Origin: a bacterium BMS3Abin02
GTDB taxonomy: Bacteria; Actinomycetota; Acidimicrobiia; Spongiisociales; UBA4744
Assembly (NCBI GenBank): GCA_002897675.1
Contig: BDSU01000037.1
Span: 89,608 to 153,607 of the forward strand
Direction of reading: 5' to 3'
DNA: 64,000 nucleotides
How positions within the stretch are numbered: position 1 is the first letter of the stretch; every line of letters starts with the position of its first letter. Below the pieces are notes generated by a model. That model worked only from the letters and a program-made list of their open reading frames with translations, did no database searches and had not been told where the DNA came from. This document shows, one piece after another, positions 23,213-31,460 of this stretch. The position numbers and the translations under genes were made by a program.

Positions 23213-23713
23213 TCACCTCCCGTGGCAGTGCTTGTACTTGAGGCCTGATCCGCACGGGCACCGCTCATTCCGCCCGACCTTCGTACTAGCTTCCTTGGGA
23301 CGAGCGACCAGCTTGGAAGCCAACTCGACTCGCCGCTCCCGAGCCTCGATCTCGGCCTCTGCAAGTCGCAGTCGCTTGGTCCACCTCCTGAGCCGCTCCT
23401 CGGCTGCGTCGAGACCACGCTCACGCGTCGCTATCTGTGCCTCCCGGGCTGCGAGCTGTTCTTCGGCTAGGCCCGCGAACACGAGAGTCTGATCCCCGGT
23501 TGGCTCACCGAACGCGCCCATCAGCTCGTGCTCGATGAGCGCCACGATCGCTCGACCCATCGAGATCCCAGCTGCATCGCAGTAGCGCTTCCAGGTGAAC
23601 CACTTCGCCGAGGTCACCGGCATTCTGACCATCCGAAACGTCTCGTCCTGGTTGAGTCCCGCGAGCAGCTTGCGGTCAATCCTCGCCAGGGTGCCACGGT
23701 CGAGATCCATCAC
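23213..23713 (-). CDS. RHH-like, coiled-coil, SEC-C zinc-motif protein
   Basis: 166 residues. The N-terminus [20 protein letters not shown], then [14 protein letters not shown], has the strand-helix-helix shape of a ribbon-helix-helix DNA-binding domain. A charged coiled coil covers about 85-140. The C-terminal SEC-C motif [17 protein letters not shown] binds zinc, as in SecA and many phage or defence proteins. The combination suggests a DNA-associated adaptor. A fragment of a paralogue lies at 17.6 kb, so this family has spread within the region. Confidence 0.75.
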   Translation of the reverse strand: MMDLDRGTLARIDRKLLAGLNQDETFRMVRMPVTSAKWFTWKRYCDAAGISMGRAIVALIEHELMGAFGEPTGDQTLVFAGLAEEQLAAREAQIATRERGLDAAEERLRRWTKRLRLAEAEIEARERRVELASKLVARPKEASTKVGRNERCPCGSGLKYKHCHGR

Positions 23714-23865
23714 CGCCTCCGATGTCTACATGTAGGCATGGGCAACTATGTTGCATGTGCGTGTGGTGTTGAAAGATGACATGTGAGGGACCCCCTCCGG
23801 CTCGTGCACACTGATGGTGTGCGGTAGGCCCCTCGAGGGGGCGGAGCTTTCGAAGGAGGCCCCTG

Positions 23866-24609
23866 ATGGTGATCCTAGGCGGTTTGGATGTGCATCGGGC
23901 TCAGATCACGTATGACTATTTGGATACGGTGACGTTGCGGGGTCGTAAGAAGCGGGCCAAGACGGATCGGGCCGATGCCCGTCACCTCCGCCAGTTGTTG
24001 GTCGATGAGCGGTTGCCGGAGTCGTGGATCGCCCCGTAACATGTGCTCGAGATCCGGATCAAGTTACGGGCCTATGTGGCACGGTCGGGCCCATCTTGAT
24101 GGTGCCGACCTGTCTGCGGCGGGCGCCAATCGATCGAGGTGGCGTTACGGATCATCGACGCCCTCGGTGTCGAAGCCGACCAGCTACGAGCCGAACTCAG
24201 AGCGTTTGCCCGCCGCCAGCCGGGGTGCCGAGCCTTGGTCGATGAACTGTACGGGGTGGGTGAGCTCACCGCGGCGATCATCTGGGCCGAGATGGGTGAC
24301 ACTCGCCGGTTCTCGTCGTCGAGTCAGGCGGTGCGTCACACCGGGATCGATATCACGGTGTGGTCTTCGGATGGGAAACGCTCCCGGGGGCGTCTCGCTC
24401 GGCAAGGACCCCCGGCGTTGCGGTGGGCGCTGTTCGAAGCCGCCCTATGCGCCTCCCGCACCAGCTCGCCGGATCATCGCTACTTCCTCGACGTCAAAGA
24501 GCGTCTCGGGGCGAAGCGAGCGTATCTGTCGGTGGCCCGCAAGCTGGCCCGCCGGGTCCATCACATCCTACGCTCGCTCGGTGACGCCGCGTTCGAACAG
24601 GTCGCCTGA
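23866..24609 (+). pseudogene. IS110-family transposase remnant
   Basis: The start GGLDVHRAQITYDYLD and the block KRAKTDRADARHLRQLL belong to the DEDD (RuvC-like) domain, with about 100 residues between them deleted. TAA at 24037 falls where CAA would fit (WIAP-stop-HVLEIR), and a second stop follows near 24097. The C-terminal transposase_20 domain is preserved in the same frame from VALRIIDALGV to ALCASRTSSPD and LARRVHHILRSLG, including the serine region SSSSQAVRHTG. Deletions and stops make it inactive. Confidence 0.85.
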
Positions 24610-24974
24610 CCGATACCTGTGACGCGCCCAGACCCACTACTTCATCTGATGTCGTGCAGCCAGCTCCAGGTAACCCGTGTCACCCCGGACGTTGGGCCGG
24701 TGGTCCTGGACAGATCGAGCGGCTGCACTCCTCGAGGCGGGATATACCCAATCCATCATCATGTCGCCGAACCCGACCGGTTCGAGCACCCAGATAAGGC
24801 AGGGCACCCGCGCGCCACACCATCGGGATCGAACCAAGGAGAAACCCGATGAGATGACCAACCACCGACGCGGACCTCAACCACCGATCCTTCGGTGTGT
24901 CAGCCACGCGCCAAGAACATCGACTTGCACCCGCAGGCCCCTCACAGATAAGGGTTGAATTGCATGATCGAGTC
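24610..24974. other. 365-base gap without a convincing gene
   Basis: Several short frames occur on both strands but none is protein-like. An AAGGAG at about 24836-24841 is followed by a short ATG frame of 34 codons (MTNHRRGPQPP) that may be translated. Downstream of an IS110 gene, part of this could be old IS flank. No terminal repeats were seen, as expected for this IS family. Confidence 0.3.
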
Positions 24975-25220
24975 ATGGACAACCTCGACCGGCTTCTGAG
25001 CGTGGGCGAACTCGCCGCATATCTCGACATTCCCGTCGCGACTCTCTACGCCTGGCGGTACCGAAGCCAAGGTCCACCCGGTTTTCGCGTCGGACGACAC
25101 ATCCGGTACCGCCGGAGCGACATCGAAGCATGGATCGACGAACAGCTGAAAGACTCGAGCGACGACGGAGGGTTGGTGTCACAGCCTCGAGGTAGGGTCG
25201 GATCTCGCAGAGATCGCTAG
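24975..25220 (+). CDS. xis: Excisionase / MerR-like helix-turn-helix protein
   Basis: 81 residues from the ATG at 24975. The domain DRLLSVGELAAYLDIPVATLYAWRYRSQGPPGFRVGRHIRYRRSDIEAWI is the standard HTH_17 excisionase fold: winged helix with a YxWR recognition helix and the xxGxxIRYRxxDIExWI ending. It is encoded 62 bases before the integrase in the same direction, the normal xis-int order. It should bend att DNA and direct excision. It is intact although the integrase is not. Confidence 0.88.
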   Translation: MDNLDRLLSVGELAAYLDIPVATLYAWRYRSQGPPGFRVGRHIRYRRSDIEAWIDEQLKDSSDDGGLVSQPRGRVGSRRDR

Positions 25221-25282
25221 AAGGAGGGGCTGATGGTCACCGTTGCCCGTAGAAACCAGTGCTACCGGCGGGGAGCGGTCTG

Positions 25283-26400
25283 ATGCGCGGCTCGATCCAG
25301 CATCGGCCTGACCGCCCGGCGCCTTGGCGGGCCCGCTACCGGGGACCCGACGGCCGTCAGCATTCGCGCAGCTTCGACCGCAAGATCGATGCCGAACGGT
25401 GGCTCCGTGCCGCCCTGGCGAAGGTCGACCGAGGAGAGTGGGTCGATCCCGAACACGGACACATCAGCTGGGCCGACTACTCCATCCAGCTCATGGCGGG
25501 ACGAATCCACCTCGCCGCCCGCACCATCGAGACAGACCGGCGCTGCCACCACCGGGCGACACCGTGGATCGGTGATGTGCCACTGTCCCGGCTCACCCCA
25601 GAGCTGCTTCGTCACATGATGTCGGAGCTGACCGCCTCGGCTATGCCGCCGAGACGGTCGCCAAGACGATGCGCTGGGTTCGACTCACCCTCAACCAGGC
25701 GGTACGGGACCGGCGCATCCTCTCGTCACCCGCTCAAGGGTTGCGACTCCCCCAGCTTCGCCGCTCAGACATGCGCATCCTCGACGCAGCCGGGGTAGAC
25801 GCACTCGCCGACGCCCTGCCGGAGCGCTACGGGTCGCTGGCGATCGTGGCTGCCTATACAGGGCTGCGTTGGGGTGAACCGGCGGGTCTGCGGGTCGCCG
25901 ATGTGGATATGCTGCGTCGACGGCTCACCGTCCACACCTCCCTCATCGAAGCATCCGGCCAACCCCCGAAGCTGGGCACACCCAAATCGTCAGCCTCGGA
26001 ACGGACCATCACCCTCCCCCAGATCGTCATCGAAACCCTCGCCTCCCATCTCGAACAGCACCCACCGGCCGACGGCATCATCTGGACCACAGAACAGGGT
26101 GCGTTCCTGCGACGAGGATCCTTCGGGAGGATCTGGCGACGAGCAGTCGCCGAATCGGTCGGTGCTCCGTGTCGGATCCACGACCTGCGCCACACCCACG
26201 CTGCCTGGCTCATCGCCGCCGGAGAACACCCGAAGGCCATCCAAACCCGGCTCGGGCACTCCTCGATACAGGTCACCATCGACCGTTACGGGCACCTCAT
26301 GGACGGACTCGACAACCAAACCGCCGACCGTCTCGACGCCATCGCCCAAACCGCCCGTGGCCCACACGTGGCCCAAACCCCACCCGCCATCGGGCTGTAG
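25283..26400 (+). pseudogene. int: Tyrosine-family integrase, frameshifted
   Basis: Two overlapping frames make one integrase. The first, from the ATG at 25283, gives the arm-binding start (PAPWRARYRGPDGRQHSRSF) and core-binding domain up to HMMSELTA. The second frame resumes with GYAAETVAKTMRWVRLTLNQAV near 25640 and gives the catalytic domain: Arg in TGLRWGE, HDLRHTHAAW, LGH, and Tyr in DRYGHLM. The junction is explained by one lost base (about 25633-25645); no slippery heptamer is seen, so programmed frameshifting is unlikely. It ends 10 bases before the tRNA-derived right repeat. Confidence 0.85.
26357..26375. repeat. Two GTGGCCCA repeats spaced 11 bases (right end)
   Basis: GTGGCCCA at 26357 and 26368, same orientation and spacing as the three copies near attL. 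Here they are inside the integrase 3' end (codons for RGPHVAQ), which may limit how freely they vary. Confidence 0.45.
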
Positions 26401-26430
26401 ACAAACAGAAACCCCCGCCGAGCAGGGGTC
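26401..26430 (-). terminator. tRNA-Glu terminator
   Basis: On the minus strand ACCCCTGCTCGGCGGGGGT forms a hairpin followed by TTTCTGTTTGT, a good intrinsic terminator just after the tRNA 3' end. A copy without the T tract is present at attL. Confidence 0.7.
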
Positions 26431-26484
26431 TCGCGTGGTAGCCCCGACCAGATTCGAACTGGCGTTACCGGCTTGAAAGGCCGG
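26411..26484 (-). repeat. attR: 3' part of the intact tRNA-Glu(TTC)
   Basis: Partner of the left repeat at 19234-19307: 74 bases with two differences, of which 26434-26484 (51 bases) is perfect. It covers the tRNA from the anticodon arm to the 3' end plus part of the terminator. Crossover probably occurred within the anticodon arm or T arm, restoring a functional tRNA on this side. Confidence 0.88.
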
Positions 26485-26511
26485 CGTCCTAGGCCGCTGG
26501 ACGACGGGGCC
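26436..26511 (-). tRNA. tRNA-Glu (TTC)
   Basis: Complete cloverleaf on the minus strand: acceptor GGCCCCG with CGGGGCT, anticodon loop CTTTCAA (anticodon TTC), T loop TTCGAAT, and encoded CCA. It is the integration site of the 7-kb element; its 3' half is duplicated at 19.26-19.31 kb. Also read as the normal partner of the CTC isoacceptor at 11.8 kb. Confidence 0.96.
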
Positions 26512-26591
26512 GCAACGACGCATGGATGATAGGCGACCGGAGGCGACCCGCCAGTCGGCGGGCCCGCCCGACCTTCGCGACCGTGAGAGGT

Positions 26592-27344
26592 TCAAAGCCG
26601 TCCCGCGTCGATGATCCTCTCGAGGAACTGCTGGGTCCTCGTCGCCTTCGGATCGGTGAAGATCTCCTCCGGCGGCGCCTGCTCCAAGATACGGCCGCCG
26701 TCGAGGAAGCAGACCTGATCGGCGATCTCACGGGCGAAGCCCATCTCGTGCGTCGCGATGAGCATCGTCATGCCCGAAGCCTTCAGATCGCGGATCACGC
26801 CGAGGACCTCACCGACGAGTTCGGGGTCGAGCGCCGACGTCACCTCGTCGAAGAGCATGAGATCCGGCTGCATCGCCAGCGCCCGGACGATGGCGGCACG
26901 CTGCTGCTGGCCACCGGAGAGGCGATCCGGATACTCCGATGCCTTGTCGGCAAGACCGAAACGTTCGAGCAGCGTCATCGCCACGTCCTCCGCCTCCTCG
27001 TCGCCCGCGTCGAGAGCCTTGCGAGGTCCGAGGGTGATGTTGCCGAGCACCGTCATGTGCGGGAAGAGATTGAATGACTGGAACACGATCCCGATGTGCC
27101 GTCGCACGTCGTTCGGATTCACTCCCCTCTTCGTCGTCACCTTGCCGTCGAGCAAGATCCTGCCTGCGTCGATCGGCTCGAGAAGATTCACACACTTGAG
27201 CAGGGTCGACTTGCCGGAACCCGAAGATCCGATCAGACAGAACACCTCGTGTTCGCCGACCTGAAGATCTATGTCGTCGAGAACGAGGAGGTCCCCGAAC
27301 GACTTGCGGACCTTCTCGAGCATGAGTTTCGGCATCGCCGTCAT
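26592..27344 (-). CDS. Polar amino-acid ABC transporter ATPase
   Basis: 250 residues from the ATG at 27344, which overlaps the permease stop (ATGA). Walker A GSSGSGKST, Q-loop GIVFQSFNLFPHMTV, signature LSGGQQQR, Walker B LMLFDEVTSALDPELVGEV, switch His in IATHEMGFARE. These exact blocks, including TSALDPE, mark the GlnQ/HisP/ArtP group that drives import of polar amino acids. With the next two genes it forms a complete importer. Confidence 0.96.
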   Translation of the reverse strand: MTAMPKLMLEKVRKSFGDLLVLDDIDLQVGEHEVFCLIGSSGSGKSTLLKCVNLLEPIDAGRILLDGKVTTKRGVNPNDVRRHIGIVFQSFNLFPHMTVLGNITLGPRKALDAGDEEAEDVAMTLLERFGLADKASEYPDRLSGGQQQRAAIVRALAMQPDLMLFDEVTSALDPELVGEVLGVIRDLKASGMTMLIATHEMGFAREIADQVCFLDGGRILEQAPPEEIFTDPKATRTQQFLERIIDAGRL

Positions 27345-28231
27345 ACGAGCATCCCACTCGATCGCCGCCGGCGATCGCGGTCCGAGTACCAGTCGGTGAA
27401 CCGTGCAAGGGGAACACTCACTGCGAGAAACAGCAGCGCCGCCGCGACGAGCCCCGTATTGTTGAAGTTCAGCGCCGCATAGATCTGCGCTTCGCGCACT
27501 GCCTCCCGTGCCCCGAGGATGCTCACCAGGGCAACATCCTTCTGGAGGCTGACGAAACCGTTGAGCAGCGGCGGAATGACGTTCCGCACCGCCTGAGGCA
27601 GCACGACATACCGCATCGCCTGACCTTGGCTGAGCGCGAGCGACCTTGCCGCCGCACGCTGGCTCGGATGCACCGACTCGATGCCCGCGCGGTACACCTC
27701 CGCGGTGTACGCGCTGTAAGAGATGACGAGTGACGCAACGGCCCAGAACACCGGGCTGGACGGCACCCCGTGGAGACCGAGGGCGGGGACACCGAAGCCG
27801 AGCAGCAGGAGGAGGAGCAACAGAGGGATGCCACGGATCAGATCGGTGTATCCGACGGCAAGAATCCGCAGGGGGAAGAACACCGGCCCTTGAAGACTTC
27901 GCGTCACCGCGATGATCAACGAGATGACGAGGATCAGGACTTCGGCGACGAGGAACATCTTCACGTCGAGCCAGAAGCCGGCGAGCACGTCCGGCCACAC
28001 CTGGGCGAAATGGGCGCCCGAGAAGAACTGCTTCTGGACTTTCGGCCACGTCGGAGAGCTCAGGACCGCCCAGACGACAACCGTGAAGAACACGACGGTA
28101 CTGGCCATGGCGATCAGCGCGGCCCGCGCTCCCTCCTGGGCACGCAGGTCACGCCACCGCCGGAGCAGGCTCCGCCTCGACGAACCGCGGGACGTCGGTT
28201 CGACGTCCCGCGGTGGTCCGAACAGTCTCAT
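27341..28231 (-). CDS. Polar amino-acid ABC transporter permease
   Basis: 296 residues. A basic N-terminal tail of 35 residues, one membrane helix, then five more. The EAA loop is ARSLALSQGQAMRYVVLPQAVRNVIPPLLNG, and GYTDLIRGIPLLLLLLLLGFG is the typical HisM/GlnP family second-helix region. One permease gene suggests a homodimer. The ATG directly follows the binding-protein stop. Confidence 0.95.
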   Translation of the reverse strand: MRLFGPPRDVEPTSRGSSRRSLLRRWRDLRAQEGARAALIAMASTVVFFTVVVWAVLSSPTWPKVQKQFFSGAHFAQVWPDVLAGFWLDVKMFLVAEVLILVISLIIAVTRSLQGPVFFPLRILAVGYTDLIRGIPLLLLLLLLGFGVPALGLHGVPSSPVFWAVASLVISYSAYTAEVYRAGIESVHPSQRAAARSLALSQGQAMRYVVLPQAVRNVIPPLLNGFVSLQKDVALVSILGAREAVREAQIYAALNFNNTGLVAAALLFLAVSVPLARFTDWYSDRDRRRRSSGMLV

Positions 28232-29080
28232 CTAGGGACTGATCACAGGCGCTCCGGTGGCATCGGAAAGCCACTGCTTCTCGATCCCGGCGAGCTTCCC
28301 GTTGTCTTTGAGTCTCTGCAAGGCTTCGTTCACACAGGCTCGCAAGGGATTGTCCTTCTCGAACAGCATGCCGAACTGTTCCGGATTGTCACCAACCGAC
28401 GGGAACTGACCGACAACCGAGGACCCTTCGATCTCGACCGCGCTGATATAGAACGCCGTCGGCAGATCGACGACGATGCCATCGATCTGGCCGGCTTCCA
28501 TCGCGAGTTTCGCGTCGTTGTTCGTGTCATAGACGAGCGGCTGCGTCTCAGGCTTGATGATATTTTCGATGTACTGGAGGCTCGTCGTGCCGATTTGGGC
28601 GCCGAGCTTCAGCTTCTTCACATCGGCCATCGCCTTCGCGCTCGCTGCAGGCGAGGTATCGAAGGCCACGAGCGCCTGGTTGACGTTGTAGTAGCCGTCG
28701 CTGAAGTCGACGACCTGGGCACGCTCCGGCGTGATCGAGATCTGGTTGATATCGAAGTCGAAGCTCTTCTTCCCGGGCTGGTACGAGTTGTTGAACGGAA
28801 CGATCACCCAGGTGACCTCGTCAGGTGAGAATCCCAGTTCCCCGGCGACCGCGTACGCAACCGCACTCTCGAAGCCCTTGCCGTTCGAAGGATCGTTGTC
28901 CTCGAACCACGGCGGGAATGCCGGGTCGTCCGTCCCGATCGTCAACGCGCCAGGGGTGACGAGCCGCAAGTCGCCCTTCGTGCACGACGTCCCTTCACCA
29001 CCACCGGTCGCACCACTCGAACACGCGGCGACGACCATGGCGAACACGGCCACGAAAATGAGCCAGCGTCCCTTCTTCAT
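28232..29080 (-). CDS. Amino-acid ABC transporter substrate-binding lipoprotein
   Basis: 282 residues from an ATG at 29080 with GGAGG four bases before it. Signal peptide with lipobox VVAACSS: the Cys at about residue 21 is lipidated. SBP type 3 fold: TPGALTIGTDDPAFPPWF, KGFESAVAYAVAGELG, FDFDINQISITPERAQVVDFSDGYY. This is the family of glutamine, histidine and arginine binders. It delivers its ligand to the permease encoded downstream. The ligand cannot be told from sequence. Confidence 0.95.
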   Translation of the reverse strand: MKKGRWLIFVAVFAMVVAACSSGATGGGEGTSCTKGDLRLVTPGALTIGTDDPAFPPWFEDNDPSNGKGFESAVAYAVAGELGFSPDEVTWVIVPFNNSYQPGKKSFDFDINQISITPERAQVVDFSDGYYNVNQALVAFDTSPAASAKAMADVKKLKLGAQIGTTSLQYIENIIKPETQPLVYDTNNDAKLAMEAGQIDGIVVDLPTAFYISAVEIEGSSVVGQFPSVGDNPEQFGMLFEKDNPLRACVNEALQRLKDNGKLAGIEKQWLSDATGAPVISP

Positions 29081-29204
29081 CCTTCCTCCTCCGTCCGACT
29101 CCAAGAGCCTAGTGCCGCCCCCGCTCCCGTTTCGACGGAGCCGGCAGCGGCATCGACGAGGACGCCGGACACGACCCTCAGGACCTGGAATACGAGACCG
29201 GCGT

Positions 29205-30659
29205 TCAGGACCCCAGTCGCGCCGCGACATCGCGGAGACGGTGAAGGGTCGCTTCTTTGCCGAGGATTTCGAGGGACTCGAACAGTGGAGGGCTCACCGA
29301 CGATCCGGTCACGGCAACGCGAACCGGCTGAAGACCCCGGCGTGCACCGATCTCCAGATCTTCCAGCATCGCGCGAAGCGCCGACTCGATCGTCTCGTGA
29401 TCCCACTCGGCGAGCCCTTCGAGACGTTCGATCACAGCCGCCAGCACCGCCGGTGCCGTCTCGTGGCCGAGCACCTTTCGCCAGGACTTCTCGTCGTAGT
29501 CCAGTCGATCGGTGAAGATGAACGCGACCATCGGTCCGACTTCGGTCAGGTTCTTCACACGCTCCTGGATCAGCGGTGAGACCTTGCGAAACTGTTCGCG
29601 CTCGTGATCGGTGAGCGCCCGCCCGATCGACGCTTCCACGAACGGGGCCGCCCTCGACACGAAACCGTCGACGTCGAGATCCCGAAGGTACACGCCGTTC
29701 ATCCACTCCAGCTTTGCCGGATCGAAGACGGCCGGATTCTTCGAAACGTCGGCGAGACTGAACCGCTCGATGGCCTGCTCTTTGGTGAACACCGTGACGT
29801 CCGGTTCGTAGGACCAGCCGAGCAATGCGAGGTAGTTGAACATCGCCTCCGGAAGGACCCCCCGTTCCCTGTATGCCTGCACGGAGACGTCACCGTGACG
29901 CTTGGACAGCTTCTTGCCGTCCGGACCGAACAGCAGCGGCAGATGGGCGTATGTCGCAACGGGTGCGCCCATCGCTCTCGTGATGAGGATGTGCTTCGGA
30001 GTGGAGGAGAGCAGGTCCTCACCCCGCACGACATGGGTGATCCCGTAGTCGACGTCGTCGACCGTCGATGCCAGGTGGTAGGTGGGTGAGCCATTTGACC
30101 GCAGCAGGATGAAATCGTCCACGTCCGCATGATCGAATCGCATGTCGCCCCGCACGAGATCCTGGAACCGGGTCTCACCGGGACGCGGGACGGTCAGCCG
30201 CAATGCTGCAGGCTCTCCGGAGTCCTTGCGCTGCGCGGCTTCCTCGGGGTCGACCAGCCGGCACAGGCCGTCGTAGCCCGAGAACCCGCCTCCTGCTCTG
30301 GCCTTTTCTCTGCGCTCCGCCAACTCGTCGGGAGTGCAGAAACACCAGTACGCCTTCCCCTCGTCCAACAAGGCACCGGCGACCTCCGTGTAGCGGTCGA
30401 GCCGGTCGGATTGTCGATAGGAACCGTGCGGGCCCCCGACGCCAACGCCTTCGTCCCAGTCCAATCCGAGCCACCGCAAGCTCTCTTGCGCGTCGTCTTC
30501 GTACTCGGGGCGGGATCGGACCGTGTCGGTGTCGTCGATCCGAACGATGAACACGCCACCCTCATGCCGTGCAAACAGCCAGTTGAACAGCGCCGATCGG
30601 AGATTGCCGATGTGCAGGAGCCCCGTCGGTGACGGGGCGATGCGGACACGAACGCTCAC
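29205..30659 (-). CDS. gltX: Glutamyl-tRNA synthetase
   Basis: 484 residues. Class I synthetase: HIGN signature in SPTGLLHIGNLRSALFN, the KLSKRHG (KMSKS) loop, and WLGLDWDEG. Charges tRNA-Glu; since GatCAB is also present it may also mischarge tRNA-Gln. The GTG start at 30659 overlaps the stop of the upstream hydrolase (GTGA). It is encoded 2.7 kb from tRNA-Glu(TTC), but this is probably coincidence. Confidence 0.97.
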   Translation of the reverse strand: MSVRVRIAPSPTGLLHIGNLRSALFNWLFARHEGGVFIVRIDDTDTVRSRPEYEDDAQESLRWLGLDWDEGVGVGGPHGSYRQSDRLDRYTEVAGALLDEGKAYWCFCTPDELAERREKARAGGGFSGYDGLCRLVDPEEAAQRKDSGEPAALRLTVPRPGETRFQDLVRGDMRFDHADVDDFILLRSNGSPTYHLASTVDDVDYGITHVVRGEDLLSSTPKHILITRAMGAPVATYAHLPLLFGPDGKKLSKRHGDVSVQAYRERGVLPEAMFNYLALLGWSYEPDVTVFTKEQAIERFSLADVSKNPAVFDPAKLEWMNGVYLRDLDVDGFVSRAAPFVEASIGRALTDHEREQFRKVSPLIQERVKNLTEVGPMVAFIFTDRLDYDEKSWRKVLGHETAPAVLAAVIERLEGLAEWDHETIESALRAMLEDLEIGARRGLQPVRVAVTGSSVSPPLFESLEILGKEATLHRLRDVAARLGS

Positions 30660-31417
30660 GAGGCCGCGACCTGGTTGGACAAGATGCCGATGCGCTCGAC
30701 CTCGACGTCCACTCTGTCACCCGGAAGCATCGGCCCTACCCCGGACGGGGTGCCGGTGAGGATGACGTCCCCCGGTAGCAGCGTCATCACCTCGGAGATG
30801 AACTCGATCAGTTCTCCGACGCCGAACACCATGTCGGCGGTCGACCCGGATTGCCTCGTCTCTCCGTTGACCCGCGCCGACACCGCGAGTCCCTCTCGAG
30901 GGTCCAACTCCGTCTCGATCGCCGGACCGAGCGGGCAGAACGTATCGAATCCTTTGCCCCGCGTCCACTGCCCGTCGCGAAGCTGCAAGTCGCGAGCCGT
31001 GACGTCGTTGGCGGCGGTGTAGCCGAAGATCACCGACTCGGCATCTTCCGCCTTCACATGATGTGCGACGCTGCCGATCACCACCGCCAGTTCCGCCTCG
31101 TGATGCACGTTCTTCGAGATCCGCGGATACATGATCGGCGCACCGGGGCCGATCACCGCCGTGGCAGGCTTCAGGAAGATGAGCGGCTCGGAGGGAACGT
31201 CGAAATCCATCTCGTCTGCGTGCGCAACGTAGTTCTTGCCGACACAGACCACCTTCGTCGGAAAGACGGGGGCCAGCAGCCTCGCCTCCGCATAAGGGAC
31301 GATGACATCGGTCTGTTGCCAGGCCACGAACGGGCTGCCTTCAAAGACGCGAATGCCTTCTCGTTCGGGGACGCCGTAGGCGATCTGCTCGCCGGTCCGG
31401 AGCCGCACCACCTTCAT
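30656..31417 (-). CDS. Fumarylacetoacetate hydrolase-family protein
   Basis: 253 residues from the ATG at 31417. FAH catalytic region: CVGKNYVAHADEM, then EPLIFLKPATAVIG, VHHEAELAVVIG (metal-binding Glu pair), FGYTAANDVTARDLQ and GDVILTGTPSGVGPM. The family hydrolyses or decarboxylates acylpyruvates and related diketones. It likely takes part in catabolism of aromatic compounds or oxaloacetate-like molecules. Translational overlap with gltX suggests one transcript. Confidence 0.93.
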   Translation of the reverse strand: MKVVRLRTGEQIAYGVPEREGIRVFEGSPFVAWQQTDVIVPYAEARLLAPVFPTKVVCVGKNYVAHADEMDFDVPSEPLIFLKPATAVIGPGAPIMYPRISKNVHHEAELAVVIGSVAHHVKAEDAESVIFGYTAANDVTARDLQLRDGQWTRGKGFDTFCPLGPAIETELDPREGLAVSARVNGETRQSGSTADMVFGVGELIEFISEVMTLLPGDVILTGTPSGVGPMLPGDRVDVEVERIGILSNQVAAS

Positions 31418-31460
31418 CGGCGCGACCGCTCGATGTCGCGCACGTCCGCACGACCTTGCA

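Larger units (their letters stand above)
19308..26410. mobile_element. Integrated genomic island at tRNA-Glu(TTC), about 7.1 kb
   Basis: The DNA between the two tRNA-derived repeats carries, left to right: an unknown protein, an XRE antitoxin with a broken HigB-like toxin, a 444-residue unknown protein, a Zn-ribbon protein, a SEC-C protein, a dead IS110 transposase, an excisionase and a tyrosine integrase next to the tRNA 3' end. This is the standard layout of a tRNA-integrated element. The integrase is frameshifted, so the island is probably fixed. No replication or conjugation gene was seen; it may have been a mobilisable cargo element. Confidence 0.85.

Noticed and set aside
24619..24958. 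Short plus-strand frames between the IS110 remnant and xis
   Set aside because: No start signals except one AAGGAG before a 34-codon frame, and no domain.
25620..25670. Programmed -1 frameshift in the integrase
   Set aside because: No slippery heptamer or following stem at the junction; a base loss or sequencing error is simpler.
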